Shown here: positions 1-11,620 of the stretch, in pieces
How positions within the stretch are numbered: position 1 is the first letter of the stretch
Layout: each line of letters opens with the position of its first letter
Program-made: the position numbers and the translations under genes
The notes under the pieces: model-generated
Told to the model about the DNA's origin: nothing
The model's database searches: none
The model's input: the letters and a program-made list of their open reading frames with translations, nothing else
Source: Pogostemon cablin
Taxonomy: Eukaryota > Streptophyta > Magnoliopsida > Lamiales > Lamiaceae
NCBI GenBank assembly: GCA_023678885.1
Contig: CM042985.1
Span: 19,322,465 to 19,386,464, forward strand
Direction: 5' to 3'
DNA: 64,000 nt

Positions 1-960
1 CAAGCGATGCCCATTCACCGTGAAGAGAGATCCGTCATTCTTCTTGAGTTCAACCATTCCACTTTCATAGACTTGACTCACCTCATAAGGACCCATCCAC
101 TTTGATTTCAACTTTCCTACTAAAAGCCTCAAATGTGAGTTAAATAAGAGAAAAAAAATCCCATACTTGAAAGTTCTTACTTCGAAGCTTTGCATCATGC
201 CATTTCTTGGTCCTTCTTTGTAGATGCAGGAATTCTCATACGACTTCTCTCTAAACTCTTCAAGCTCGTTCAACTGTAGAAGACGACTACTACCCGCTGC
301 TTCAAGATCAAGGTTGATATTCTTCACTGCCCAAAAGGATTTATATTGAATTTCCACTGGCAGGTGGCAAGATTTCCCATACACTAATTGGAAAGGTGAC
401 ATCCCCAATACAGTCTTGTAGGCAGTTCTGAACACCCATAGTGCATCATCAAGATTACTAGCCCAATCCTTATGGCTAGTACTTACAATTTTCTCCAGTA
501 TCTGCTTGATTTGACAATTGGACACTTCAGCTTGTCCATTCGTCTGCGGATGGTAAGGTGTGGATACTCTATGTTTCACTCCATAAGACTTGAGAAGATT
601 CTCCATTGACTTATTTAGAAAATGAATTCCCCCATCACTAATGATAACCCTCGACACTCTGAAATGTGAAAATATATGTTTTCTAAACAATGCAATGACT
701 GTCCTTGCATCACTCAATTTGGTTGGAATTGCTTCTACCCACTTTGAGACATAATCAACAACAAGCAAGATATATAAGAATCCATTCAATGAAGAAAATG
801 AACCCATGAAATCTATGCCCCACACATCAAAGAGCTCCACCTCATACACATTCTTCAAGGGCATTTCATCCCTTTTAGATATGCCCTCCATCCGCTGGCA
901 TCTATCACAATTCTCTACATAGAATCTACAGCACTTAAATAAGAAAGGCCAAGTAAAACC
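1..960 (-). pseudogene. E1 integrase, broken and cut by window edge
   Basis: The minus strand matches the integrase of element A nearly colinearly: a zinc-finger region near 900-950, a catalytic core with the SDGG and NGQ-E neighbourhoods around 520-850, and a C-terminal region ending at the edge in NGHRL. Integrase joins the cDNA to host DNA. A run of T/A near 140-165 shifts the frame where A reads a continuous 'evLLFNSRLKLF'-like segment, so the C-terminus is frameshifted. Assignment to the integrase family is firm; function is very unlikely. Confidence 0.82.
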
Positions 961-2530
961 TGATTGAAGAACTCGTGCTGCAGTCTTCTCCGCTGCAAAA
1001 TGACCTCCATTTGGTCCATCATGGCTCATGCTCATTACGCTCTCCTACTCTTCTTCAGGAATACACCGGCGTATGATGTTATCAGGACACAATTTGTAGA
1101 GAATTGGATCATCCCATATATACTTCTTGACATCAACAAAGAACTTCTTGTAAAGGTATTCACTCAACTTGTACGACTTCACACACCTCCACTAGCCAAA
1201 AAGTTGACTATATCAGCATACCATGGTGCTGGAGGTTTCAACACCATCTTCACAAACTTGCAGCTATAAATTTTAAGTATATTTTCATCAGGAAATACTT
1301 CCTTAATAAGGTCGTGCTTCACATCACAATGATCCCTCGGCTCAAGTCTAGATAGATGATCAGCTACCACATTCTCACTCCCCTTCTTATCCTTGATCTC
1401 AATATCAAACTCTTGAAGAAGTAAGATCCATCTGATTATTCTTGGCTTTGCATCCTTATTCTCATCAGATAGCGGATAGTTGTGTGATCCATGTACATCA
1501 CTGTCTTCATGCCCACTAGATATGGGCGGAACTTGTCAAAGGCGTACACCACTTCAAGGAACTCTTTTTCTGTGACAGTGTAGTTGTTCTGAGCTGCATC
1601 GAATGTCTTGCTGGCATAATATATAGGTTTGAATCTCTTCTTCCTAATCTGTCCTAGCACAACCTCCAATGCCATATCACTAGCATCACACATCAACACA
1701 AAAGGCTGCGTCCAATTCGAAGTAATAAGAATTGGAGCAGTTATCAAAGCCTTTTTAAGTACCTGAACTGCATGTAAACATGTATCATAAAAGGCAAAAG
1801 GTACATCTTTCTCAAGCAGATGAGATAAAGGTTTAGAGTCTTTGGAGAAATCCTTGATGAATCTGCGGTAGAATCTCGCATGACCAAGGAAAGATCTAAC
1901 CCCTTTCTCATTAATGGATGGTGGAAGCTTTTCAATAGCTACCACTTTCACTCGATCAACCTGTAGCCCCTTAGAAGACATATGATGGCCAAGAACTATC
2001 CCTTCTCTTACCATGAAATGACATTTCTCCTAATTCAAGATAAGGTTAGACTCTTGACATCTTTCCAAAACAACAGTAAGGTTAGAAAGACAAGAATGAA
2101 AAGAAGATCCAAAGACAGAAAAATCATCCATGAATACTTCCATAATTCTCTCAATCAAACCCTCAAAAATATACATCATGCATCTTTGAAAAGTAGCAGG
2201 AGCATTGCACAAACCAAAAGGAAGCTTTCTAAATGCAAAAGTACCATACGGGCAAGTAAAAGAGTCTTATCTTGATCATCCGGCGCAATCATTATTTGAT
2301 TGTAACCAGAGTACCCATCTAAGAAATAATAAAATTCATATTCCACAAGTCTATCAAGCATATGATCCATGAAAGGTAAAGGAAAATGCTCTTTGCATGT
2401 ATTTTCATTTAGTTTTCTGTAATCAACACACACACGCAAACCTGTAGGTATCTTAGTAGCTAAAGTCTCTCCATCCTCAGACTGTACTATAGTCATGCCC
2501 CTCTTTCTTAGCTACCACATGCAATGGACT
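961..2530 (-). pseudogene. E1 reverse transcriptase and RNase H, frameshifted
   Basis: The RT catalytic motif FMDD (in EVFMDDFSVFG) is read near 2123-2134, with the upstream CNAPATFQRCMM block at about 2160-2210 and the VDYRKLNENTCK block near 2410-2430. RNase H follows at about 1440-1720 (LMCDASD, YYASKTFD, VTEKEFL) with its end near 1300-1370 (VADHLSRLE). Together these would copy the element's RNA into DNA. The blocks fall in three frames, with shifts near 2200, 1436 and 1370, so no single polyprotein is possible. Catalytic residues are largely kept, so decay looks moderate. Confidence 0.88.
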
Positions 2531-2540
2531 CACATAAGGG

Positions 2541-3961
2541 CTAGATAATATCAGACTTCAACCACTTAAGTAAATCTTTCCTAACTACTTCTTGCATCGC
2601 AGGATTTAAACGCCTCTGATATTGTATATATGTTTTCTTATCATGTACTAACCTGATCCTATGCATCCCAATAGAAGGACTTATACCTTTCAAATCTTCC
2701 AAAGATGATCCTATGACGGACTTATGCTCTCGAAGAACTTTAAGCAGTTTATCAAGTTCAAGTTCAGTTAAGGCAGATGATACAATTACCGGATTTGTTT
2801 GATTTCTCCCCAAAAGGCATATGCTAGATAATCCGGTAAAGGCTTTAATTCCACATTCTTCTTCTCTTCAGCATCAGGGTCCTCCTTTTCCAGTGGTAAG
2901 AACCTTGGTGCCACTTTCTTCCTTCAATTTTGGACACCTTTCTTTTATCTTCCCTACAAGCATTCAAAGCATTTAAATATATCGTAAATTCATCAGAGAA
3001 AATATCACATGAAAAATCAGATATAAAATCAGTATCAAGAGTAGGGAAAGAAAGACTGTTGTTGATGCATGTTTCCAATTGATTCTTAGACATAATCAAT
3101 GGCAGCTTTTCCTCAACGATTTCATCAATAACATCGATCAACTTGCAGTTAGCTCTATCAGCTGGCCACTTCAACGCATTATCAAGAGAAAAGACAACTT
3201 CATCATCTCCCACACTAAGCTTCAACTTTCCATCTTCAACATCAATCAGGGCTCTAGTAGTGGCTAGGAACGGTCTTCCCAAAATCAGAGGCACATTGTT
3301 ATCCTCTTCCATTTCAAGCACCAAGAAATCGACTGGGAAGATGAATTTATCTACCTTCACAAGTACATCATCAATAACTCCTCTCGGGTGCGTAAGAGAC
3401 CTATCAGCTAGCTGCAACATCACCGAAGTAGTCCTCACCTCTCCCAAACCAAGGCTTTTGAACGTAATTATGGGCATCAGATTGATGCTAGCCCCACAAA
3501 GCTCTGCACGTGGCATTCTTCCCAATCTGAATAGGAATAGTAAAACTACCCCAATCTTTAAGCTTGGCTGGTAACTTCCTTTGGATGATGGCATTGCACT
3601 CTTTAATCAAATTCACCATTTCATTGTCCCCAATACTATGCTTCTTAGACATGATTTTCTTGAGAAACTTTGCATAGTGCGGCGTATGCTCAATTGCTTC
3701 ATCAAAATGAATGTTGATATGGATCTTCTTGAATACCACCACGAATTTTTGAAATTTCTCATCAAGACCCTTTTTCAACTGTCTAAAGAGAAAAGGAATA
3801 GGATATTTCGTCTTTGGTGTGCCCAGACTATCTCTTTCAAATCCATCCTTTTTGTTCCTTTCTCTCTTAGCCTTTTCCCACTTTTTAAGTGACAATAGGG
3901 TGATCAATATCCTTCTGAAATCCCACAGTATCAGGATGTTGAGGAACAGAGTCAACTGCAA
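2541..3961 (-). pseudogene. E1 aspartic protease and pre-protease region, active site damaged
   Basis: The segment 3488-3961 matches the conserved block before the protease in Athila elements (KKGLDEKFQKF, YAKFLKKIMSKK, IIQRKLPAKLKD). The protease follows at about 2845-3594 with INLMPI, VMLQLADRS and LILGRPFLATT. The family normally carries a DLGAS catalytic motif; here the bases before GASINLMP read ELCGAS, so the catalytic Asp is lost through a small indel near 3500. The linker to RT (2541-2813) contains the SLEDLKGISPS block. The protease would normally cut the Gag-Pol precursor. Confidence 0.85.
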
Positions 3962-4449
3962 TAGAATCTAGATCACACGGTTGTGGCCGAGTGATAGGTG
4001 TGTGAACATGCTCGAAGGTGTGTGATGTGCCGTGCGACCAATCGTGTAACACGTTTGGTGTTGGCTCTCCATCGTGTGAGCTCGCATGGTAGTAGTCATG
4101 TGATCCTCCAGATGACCTTTCTTTTCTCCATTATGTTACCACGACATTGTGTATGGCTGTACGATACCCATTGGATGTTGTAATCCCATGCTCGGCAGCG
4201 AGCCTTGTTGCATGGCGTTCACCCGACGGCCACTCGACATCATGTGTGCTCACACGGTAGTGGTTTGGTATGCTTCCTTCATCCAAATCTCCTTGCCCGG
4301 CAATATGTGACCACACACGGCCATCGCCTGATATCCACTCAGCTGTGTGTGGGTGCGCATGATTTTCAGTGTACTCCTCTGTATCCAACATCCTCGATCT
4401 TTCATACTATGTGCCACTTCTCAAAGTAATAGCATGACACTGATGCTCT
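3962..4449 (-). other. E1 gag-protease junction, GTGTG/CACAC-rich
   Basis: No conserved coding block is visible between gag and the pre-protease region. The stretch is rich in short words such as GTGTGA, CGTGTG and CACACGG in both orientations, giving many small inverted repeats. It occupies the same module junction that in element A carries the GGTTCGACC/GGTCGAACC array, but with a different motif. Confidence 0.5.
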
Positions 4450-5650
4450 CTCGGATTCAACTCAGTTTGAGTAGAGAAATTTTCCTTGCTATTGCAACTT
4501 ACCCATTGCGGCATTTAACTGACTGATATCAAGATCTATTTCTTTTTATTTCCTTTCTGCTTCCCGATATCTTGCTTCAGCTTTCTTATGTCTCACTTCA
4601 GCTGTTTCCTGATTTGTGACCATCAACTTTAGCATTAAATCAAGTTTATCATCCACTAATGCTTTCCCATCAATAGGTTTCTGGGTTGGGTTAATTCCTG
4701 GAGGTGGTTAGAATAAGACAAATTATCACATATTTTCTGATTGTTGAAATTTGAATTCCCTTGGTTCCAACCCTGCTGAAACTAACAATTGTTCCCTTGG
4801 TCATTCCTTCCTCTAAACTGATTGTTCGATCTGAAATTCTGTTTGTTTCTATTTTCTCCTTGAAACATAGCATAATACGCCTCCTTGAATTCCTCCTCAT
4901 CTCCAGCCTTTGTTATCTCCTCCTTGTTCCCTTTTGGCGACGCTATCCATTTTATTATTCAGTTCATCGAGTCAATCATGGATAGCTGACACTTCATTAT
5001 TTCTGGCTTGTATCTCTACCTTCACCACTTTATCAAAAGAGGCATCTCCATATGGTCTCTCTGCCGGCCAATCATAAGTGTTATTTGACATCTCCTTGAA
5101 TATCTCTTCCGCTGCTTCTCCAGACTGCTTAAATATAGATCCACCTGCTGTCGCATCCACCAACACTCTTGAATCTCTTCTTAGGCCTTGATAGAATAAG
5201 TCTAAGTAGTATCCTTTGAAAATTCATTTTTGGGATAGCTCCACAACAATTCTTTGAATCTTTCCCATGCCTCATAGAAACTCTCCAATGATCCTTATTT
5301 GAATTGTGCTATATTATTCTTTATCAAGAACTCTTGGATGGAGGAAAGTATTTATTCAGAAAGTTATCTGCAAGCTGCTCCCAAGTGGTATAATATCCTG
5401 GAGGTATATTATTGTACCACTCTCTAGTCTCAGTGTCCTCAGCTAAATCAACTCCGTCAAGTTGCTGTGAAAGTTGTTCAACTTCCTCTAATAACTCTTC
5501 TTCTGACGAGTGATAATTATCCAACTCTGGGCTAGGAATAGGTATGCTGGCTGCTTTCTCTTTCTTTTGTTCTCTCTAACAAGTGCTTCAAGCTCTAGGT
5601 TTAATGATTCAATTGCTTTTCCACTAGACCTAGTGATCATACACCTGTTT
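4450..5650 (-). pseudogene. E1 gag, degraded
   Basis: The minus strand starts near 5638 with MITRSSGKA, comparable to the MLTRSKKG start in element A. The retrotransposon-gag signature (TREWYNNIPPG, TTWEQLADNFLNKYFPPSKSS) is at about 5324-5440, and a Gln/Asn-rich tail follows near 4680-4985. Gag would form the particle core that packages the RNA. Part of the N-terminal half present in A is absent, and frames change at about 5500, 5320 and 4990. No zinc knuckle was seen. Confidence 0.78.
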
Positions 5651-5747
5651 TCACACAGAAAAATAAGAATTGATTGGATCACAAATAAAATTTAACGCCC
5701 TACAAGAAAATAAATCACTATAGAATTAAATTTAAATCAATGAACTA

Positions 5748-5766
5748 TCCCCGGCAGGCGGCACCA
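5748..5766 (-). promoter_or_regulatory. E1 primer-binding site, degraded tRNA-Asp type
   Basis: The plus strand reads TCCCCGGCAGGCGGCACCA, close to the 3' end of plant tRNA-Asp (TCCCCGGCAACGGCGCCA) with an indel and substitutions. It lies 6 bases inside the LTR. Priming would be weakened. Confidence 0.75.
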
Positions 5767-5772
5767 AGAACT

Positions 5773-7686
5773 TGACCGCTATTTTCTTTCACCCTCAAGT
5801 GTAAGAGATCGATTGTAGCGCGTGTGACCAAGTTAAAATATCATTCCCTTAAGATAGTTATAAATTTAATAATTAATTCTATGTATGACAATTTAAATGC
5901 AAAACAAATCTAGGAGTTTTTGGAAATAATTAAGTAACTTAATAAAAAGTGAAATTAAATAATTAAAATAATTATGAAATAAAATAAATCATGCAAGAGA
6001 AACAATTTAGAATTCAAAGATGGAGAATTGGTAATACTCAGAAAAACAGTTTAACTATGTGACTGATTTATCTAGGCCCAAATTAATTACATGCAGAAGT
6101 TTATAATAGGATCACTAAGCCTAGTTAAACCTCCTTGATCAGGTAGAATCTAACACTTATAATGAGTTGCAAATCCTAAATCCTAGGATCTATAAGGAAT
6201 TAACTCTCACTCCCTGTATAGGTACTTCATGCTAAATTCCACTAAAGGCTTGAACACTATACTTTCCTTTCTAGGTACTAAATTATTAACCCCTTTTATC
6301 TCCTTACCAATTATCTAATAATGATATTTTACCAAGTAATTAATATTTTAAATTGATTATCTAACACTCTTAGGAATTATAGGCCAATCCCCTAAGATTG
6401 CCACAGAAAACAACAATTATTATGCAGAAATAAATAATCATATTAACTATCAATCAGTGATACTTTCAAAACTAATTAAAGGAATCAAAACTAAAAAACA
6501 CAATAATATGAAGTCTCAAAATATCCTCTTCAATAAGGAAATAAATATTTTGCAGAGTAATAAATCCAAGTCTAGGGCAATCAAATTACATAATCAAAAC
6601 TGTCTTAAAGCCCTAACATTACCAATAAAGAAACTTAGCCCATGGAATTTCGAGGGAAAATCACAAAGATATAATTAACCATTACAATTGTGCTAAAATA
6701 ACAAAGATAAATAACTAAAAATAAAGAAACCTTTTGGAGGACTCCGTCTCTTCAATTACGATCTCCGTCGGGATCTCCGTCTCCAATGAGTGAATTGATG
6801 ATGATGAGTGATGGTGAAATTAGAATAAATAGGGCGTGTGTGATGAACTGGGTATTACGCCTCTCTGTTCTGTTCTCTATTCGAAAGGGCATGAGGTATA
6901 TATATGTAATATGATGGGCGAAAATCAAGAAATTAACGAGAGGTAGCATGAGCTTCAGGTTGGTCAAACTTTGTTGGGCCTCCTTTATTCCATTGCACCA
7001 ATTACATATTACATCTAATTCATTCACCACTAATTCTTGGGCCCCACGTCCAATTAAATTCATCAAAAGCCCACGCATTGGTTTACAACTCTCCTGATGA
7101 GTTAACTTGGCCCATTGAAGTTGCCAACCAATATTATTTTCTAATTCTTTGAATGGCTCCACCACTTCACATTTAATTTCACAAACTTCTTTTTCTGCCC
7201 ATTTATGCATCCATTCTAGCAACGTGGCAAGTGATACTTTGCATGCGTGGTCCCAAATCAACTTTTCATGCATGAGCCCAAAATTTCGTCAGTTTCACGA
7301 AAATCTCATCTATTGCTGCGCGCCCTCACTGTTTTGATCATAACTTCTTCATTCGAACTCTGATTAAAGTAATTTATGTACCCACGTGACCCTCTCTTCC
7401 ATGGATTTCCAACCATATCTCACATGATCAATTTTTACATCCACCAAAATGCATAATATTATGTAATATGGTCATGTATTTCCTTGCATGTTGCATAAGT
7501 TCACCACCCTTCATTCCAACTTTGCATTTTTGATCATTTTTCCTATCAATACACAACAAAATACATCTCAAACACCTTTTAGTCAATAATAATTCAAAGT
7601 ATTAATATTTTTGCAAATAATAGCAAATATACATTCAAAGAGGTATCAAATTGGACTCAAAAGTACATGAATTTCCACTCTCATCA
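5773..7686 (-). repeat. E1 5' LTR
   Basis: About 1.9 kb, from TGACCGCT to CTCATCA in plus-strand coordinates, next to the PBS. It shares stretches with the solo LTR S at 46133, including the phrase CTCATTCGAACTCTGAT near 7350 and a CACTCTCA end. On the sense strand an A/T-rich TATATATA stretch near 6898-6908 could hold the promoter. No gene is seen inside. Confidence 0.8.
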
Positions 7687-8738
7687 GCGGGTATTCTACA
7701 AGGTTCTTGCCCTATAAATTCTCCAATTGCGTGATTTTTACAAAGGAATCAATTCTGGATCAAATCTACACCTAATTCACACCATTTTTCACAAATTTTC
7801 CCCTCCATTCCATCTATCCTTCATTCTATTCACCTATCCTTGAATCCATCCATTAAACCCATCATTCAAGTGATCAAGGAAGTAAGGGGGAGTGAAGATT
7901 GCAAGAAGAAGAAGGAAAAGCTCCATTGAAGACATCAAAGAGGGATTCTATTTCTAATTTTTGTTAGATTTCTTTATAGTTTTATAATGAATTTTGTAGA
8001 TACAATTGTCTATGTTGTTTTCTCTAAGACTATGATAGGCTAATCTTCTTTGTGAGATTAGCTCCATGATTGGTGTCGGATAATTTAGTTTTTATGCAAT
8101 TTGATTTTAATCTTAATTGGGCATTTGTGTTATTTTATCATTGATGTTATTTGCTTGATTTACATGGTAGATTTGTGTGATTAATTGTCTTGGGTATGTG
8201 GTTAGAATGAGAATTCAATTATATGCTAAGGATTATTAGTTGAATCATTTTATCATACACTTCATGTGCAATAATTTAGAATGAGATAGAGATATCCTTC
8301 TAGATTTAGAATCCTTTGATAAAATATTTAATTAACTTAATTGAGAGATTGGTTAATTAGGCGAGGAGATCAAAATCATTAGTGAATTCATAGTACCTTA
8401 AAAGGGAATATTGTCTATGATTTAGTACCTAATTAGGGAACTCGTAGAGTAATTAGTACCTATTGATAGGTGTTCTCTATGGTATCAATCCTATGTGCTT
8501 TGGGAGCCTTATTGAGGGCCTACGACTTAAGTAACTCGAGAGAGAGATTAAGATACATTAGTGATCACTTCTATGCTATATCCATAAGAAATTAGAATTA
8601 ATTGCATGATTACTTTATTATCTATGACATGATGTTGCTAATCTCATCATTGCATCGTTTGGAACCCATTCATTTTTGCATTTATCTTATTTTTATTATT
8701 TTAATTGCTTTCTATGTTCATGCTTATCTATCCACCCT
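7687..8738 (+). repeat. H LTR remnant (3' part)
   Basis: The segment resembles the second half of solo LTR G2 (10069-11620). Both have the pyrimidine-rich ATCCATTC stretch, the GATCAAGGAAG block, the 'agtaccta' phrases and the 'cattttatca...cacttca.gtgcaataa' block in the same order. It is interrupted on the left by E1. No PBS was found before the gag-like ATG at 8739, so the LTR end may be deleted. Confidence 0.5.
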
Positions 8739-8791
8739 TCCTAATATGCAATTCCAACAACAAAATTATAAAGATTTTGGAGTTCTTCATC

Positions 8792-9969
8792 TGTTGGATT
8801 GTATACTAAAGCCTAGCTTTTGTATGAACAATGTTATAATAATATTTGAAATGAGAATCATTGGTCAAACGATTGCATGTCATTGTAAAAGTCCATTTAC
8901 TTTATAGATAATACGGTATTCGTCATTGCACGAAAGATCATGTTGTCGGCTCCTTATAAAGTATAAACAGATACTCACAATCGAGATAGATGGGAACAAT
9001 CTATCGGGATAGTTGTAGTATGATTTGGTATTAGTTTGTCTTGACTATAAGATCACATTGGTGCACTTTGTGTGTATTGAGTAGGACCGCATGAGATCGT
9101 ATGACTTCTACTGACTCTATAGGAGAACTTGATCTCAGTTATCATGGATGTTCGTACTCTTAATTCCGATACAATAACCTCGACATGTAAGTCAGTATTT
9201 ATTTCTTATTTCATCAATGGGTGAGATTTTTTCATTAAATCAATAGTCTCGGAGAGTTGGGAAATATTGTTGTGTCTATGGTGTGCTGTTGATTGTAGGA
9301 GGAATCCGTGTCCTATTAAAATAGGTTGATAATGTCCTATTGAGGAGCTCATAAGTATTATCATGTAAATCCTGCAGGTAAATTTATTTCGGCAGGATAA
9401 CAAGGTTGAGTGGTACTACTCTCAGATGAGATATTAATTAATGGAGTTGTCAGTAACTTAATTAATTAATGGGCATTATATATCTTAAACACAGGGAGTT
9501 TAATGGGCTCATAATAAGAATGATCCCATAACGTAATTTGGGATTAGCGTGGCAGTGCAGTAATAATACTTTAGTGGACTGTATTATTATTATTGGACTT
9601 AAGTATAAGTTTTGGGCTAAACTTGCATACTTAAACCCAATGGGAGGGCCAACTCTAATTTCTCCTCCTAGTCCCTGTTGTAGCCCATAAATAAGCCGCT
9701 TCAGTATTGCTAAAACCCTAATTCATGCCTAATACTGTGTAGAGGAAGGGATGATTACAAATTGAGAGGGTCTTAAAGAACATCGCCCACACGACGTCAA
9801 GACTAGACTTGGGAATACAGTAGAAGATTGGAAGGTCGTTAGTTGCTGCTGATCGATCTCTTCACCAACATACCATGGTGAAAGATAAATTATTCTATTC
9901 ATTTTCACTGTAATAGAATTATATGGGACCCGAACGAATCATGTGGACCATAAGATTCGAATGCCAATA
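8792..9969 (+). repeat. C1 5' LTR
   Basis: Begins TGTTGGATTGTATACTAAA and ends GAATGCCAATA (family end CCAACA). A TATA-like CCATAAATAAGCC lies near 9686. Related LTRs occur at 16809, 47991 (reverse), 53418 and 63253. Confidence 0.92.
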
Positions 9970-9970
9970 A

Positions 9971-9983
9971 TTAGTATCACAAC
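9971..9983 (+). promoter_or_regulatory. C1 primer-binding site, degraded
   Basis: TTAGTATCACAAC follows the LTR directly. The family sequence is TTGGTATCAGAGC, complementary to initiator tRNA-Met; three positions differ here. Confidence 0.65.
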
Positions 9984-10068
9984 TGACGGTTTCTTGGTCA
10001 CACGTGAAATGTATTGGCAAGGGTTTATGTGGATTATGTGATTTAATTTCGAATTAGAATCGCATGAG

Positions 10069-11620
10069 TGATGAGTGATATTTTCACCTAAATTTTAGTG
10101 TCTTTTATTGTGTGTTTTCATATTATATTATCCGTATTTGTGTATTATTTGGTTGTGTTTTATATTTTTATTGAAATATGTGTGAATGAGCTTAAACCTA
10201 TGATAAGAAAGACATAGGAAAAAGCGGATCTGAATTCAGAGTTAAAAGCAGGGAGAACGAGCTAAAACAGTGAAGGAAAAAGGGCAGCAGCAACACAACT
10301 GGCCGTGTCGGGTGCACGAGTCGTGTCGCAGTACATGGCCCATGTAGCCAACACGGGCCTATAAGGAGTGGTCGTGCAGCAGCATCAATTCACCCAACAC
10401 TGCCACCTTTTGGCCGTGTTGCAGAGCACGACTCGTGTTGTGTGAAATTCTATAAAAAAATTAGAATCCTTCTAGAAGCTTCCCAATGGGTATAAATACC
10501 CAATACTTCAATATTTTTGAGAGAGATCCGAAATTCACAGCCCTGTACACACCTCACACATCATTTCTTCCATTCCACACCATCATCTTCATCCATTCTT
10601 CATCTACACCATCTACCATCATCCCACCATCAATTTCTACATCAAAGTGAAGGAAAAGGATCAAGGAAGAGAAGAAAGTGCAAAGAAGGGAAGGAGATCA
10701 CCATTGAAGATAGATCAAGGGAGTTTCCATTTAATCTTTGTATTAAACCTCATAGTTTTATCATGATTTGTAAGGATAATTGAGTGAATCATTTCATCAA
10801 ACACTTCAGGTGCATTATAAATTGTAAAGAGATTGAGAAATCCTTTAGAGTTTAGAACCCTTTGATAGAACATATGATTGGTTTGATCGAGAGGTTGATT
10901 AATCGTGTGAAGGGACTCTCATTTCAAGCTTAGTACCTAGTTGGAATTGTTTGAGTGAGAACCAACTCATTTAGCTATGTTTAGAACCATATCCTATTCA
11001 TTCCGAGGGGAGTTTAGGCGATCTTAGTGTTGGCCCTTAGTTTTTTACCCATAACACATATGAATTTATTGCATGATACCTAGATTTTCCCTGAAATCCT
11101 AAACGGATCACGTTTGAACCGCACGATCCAATTTCCAACAGATAGAACATATGATTGGTTTGATCGAGAGGTTGATTAATCGTGTGAAGGGACTCTCATT
11201 CAAGCTTAACACCTAGTTGGAATTGTTTGAGTGAGAACCAACTCATTGAGCTATATTTAGAACCATATCCTATCCATCTTGAGAGGGAGTTTAGGTGATC
11301 TTAGTGTTGGCCCTTAGTCTTCGATTCATAATTTATGTGAATTCGATGCATTTATCCTAGGATTTCCAATTCTTAATTGTTGTTAATCTCACTATTACTT
11401 AATTTGGACAACCACTTTTCATCCATCTATCTTGTTTGCTAATCATTGCTTGCTTGCTTGCTTTGATTGATTTAATTTCTTATTTGATCAAACTACCCAT
11501 TGATGATTCGCCTCTATAAAATTGTGATAAACATGATCTCACTTAAGCTCTAGCGCCAACCTCCCTGTGGTTCGATAAATTCTTGAATTGGTCTACCCGA
11601 CTACAAGTTATGGCTAATCA
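10069..11620 (+). repeat. G2: solo gypsy-type LTR inside the C1 leader
   Basis: Begins TGATGAGTGATATTTTCACC and ends GGCTAATCA. It interrupts the C1 leader: the C3 leader reads AATCATATGAGGATTAGGG where C1 reads AATCGCATGAG, then G2, then ATGGGGATTAGGG. Flanks ATGAG (10064-10068) and ATGGG (11621-11625) look like a five-base duplication with one change. A TATA box TATAAATA is at 10491-10498. The stretch 10290-10440 is dense in CCGTGT/ACACGG-type inverted words. No PBS or PPT flanks it, so it is a solo LTR. Confidence 0.82.
10862..11330 (+). repeat. Internal direct duplication within G2
   Basis: The block GATAGAACATATGATTGG... at 10862-11040 recurs at 11141-11320, period about 279 bases, with a few substitutions. 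The sequence between copies (11041-11140) is unlike the end of the second copy and ends TTTCCAACA. Confidence 0.85.

Larger units (their letters stand above)
1..7686 (-). mobile_element. E1: Athila-type Ty3/gypsy retrotransposon, 3' end outside window
   Basis: Reading right to left, the element shows a 5' LTR (5773-7686), a degraded tRNA-Asp primer-binding site, gag, protease, RT, RNase H and integrase, the Ty3/gypsy order. The window edge falls in the integrase C-terminus, so any third ORF, the PPT and the 3' LTR lie to the left. Every module has frameshifts or stops, so the copy cannot be autonomous. The LTR junction at 7686/7687 places E1 inside LTR-like sequence of the older element H. 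Its target duplication cannot be checked because the left end is missing. Confidence 0.88.
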
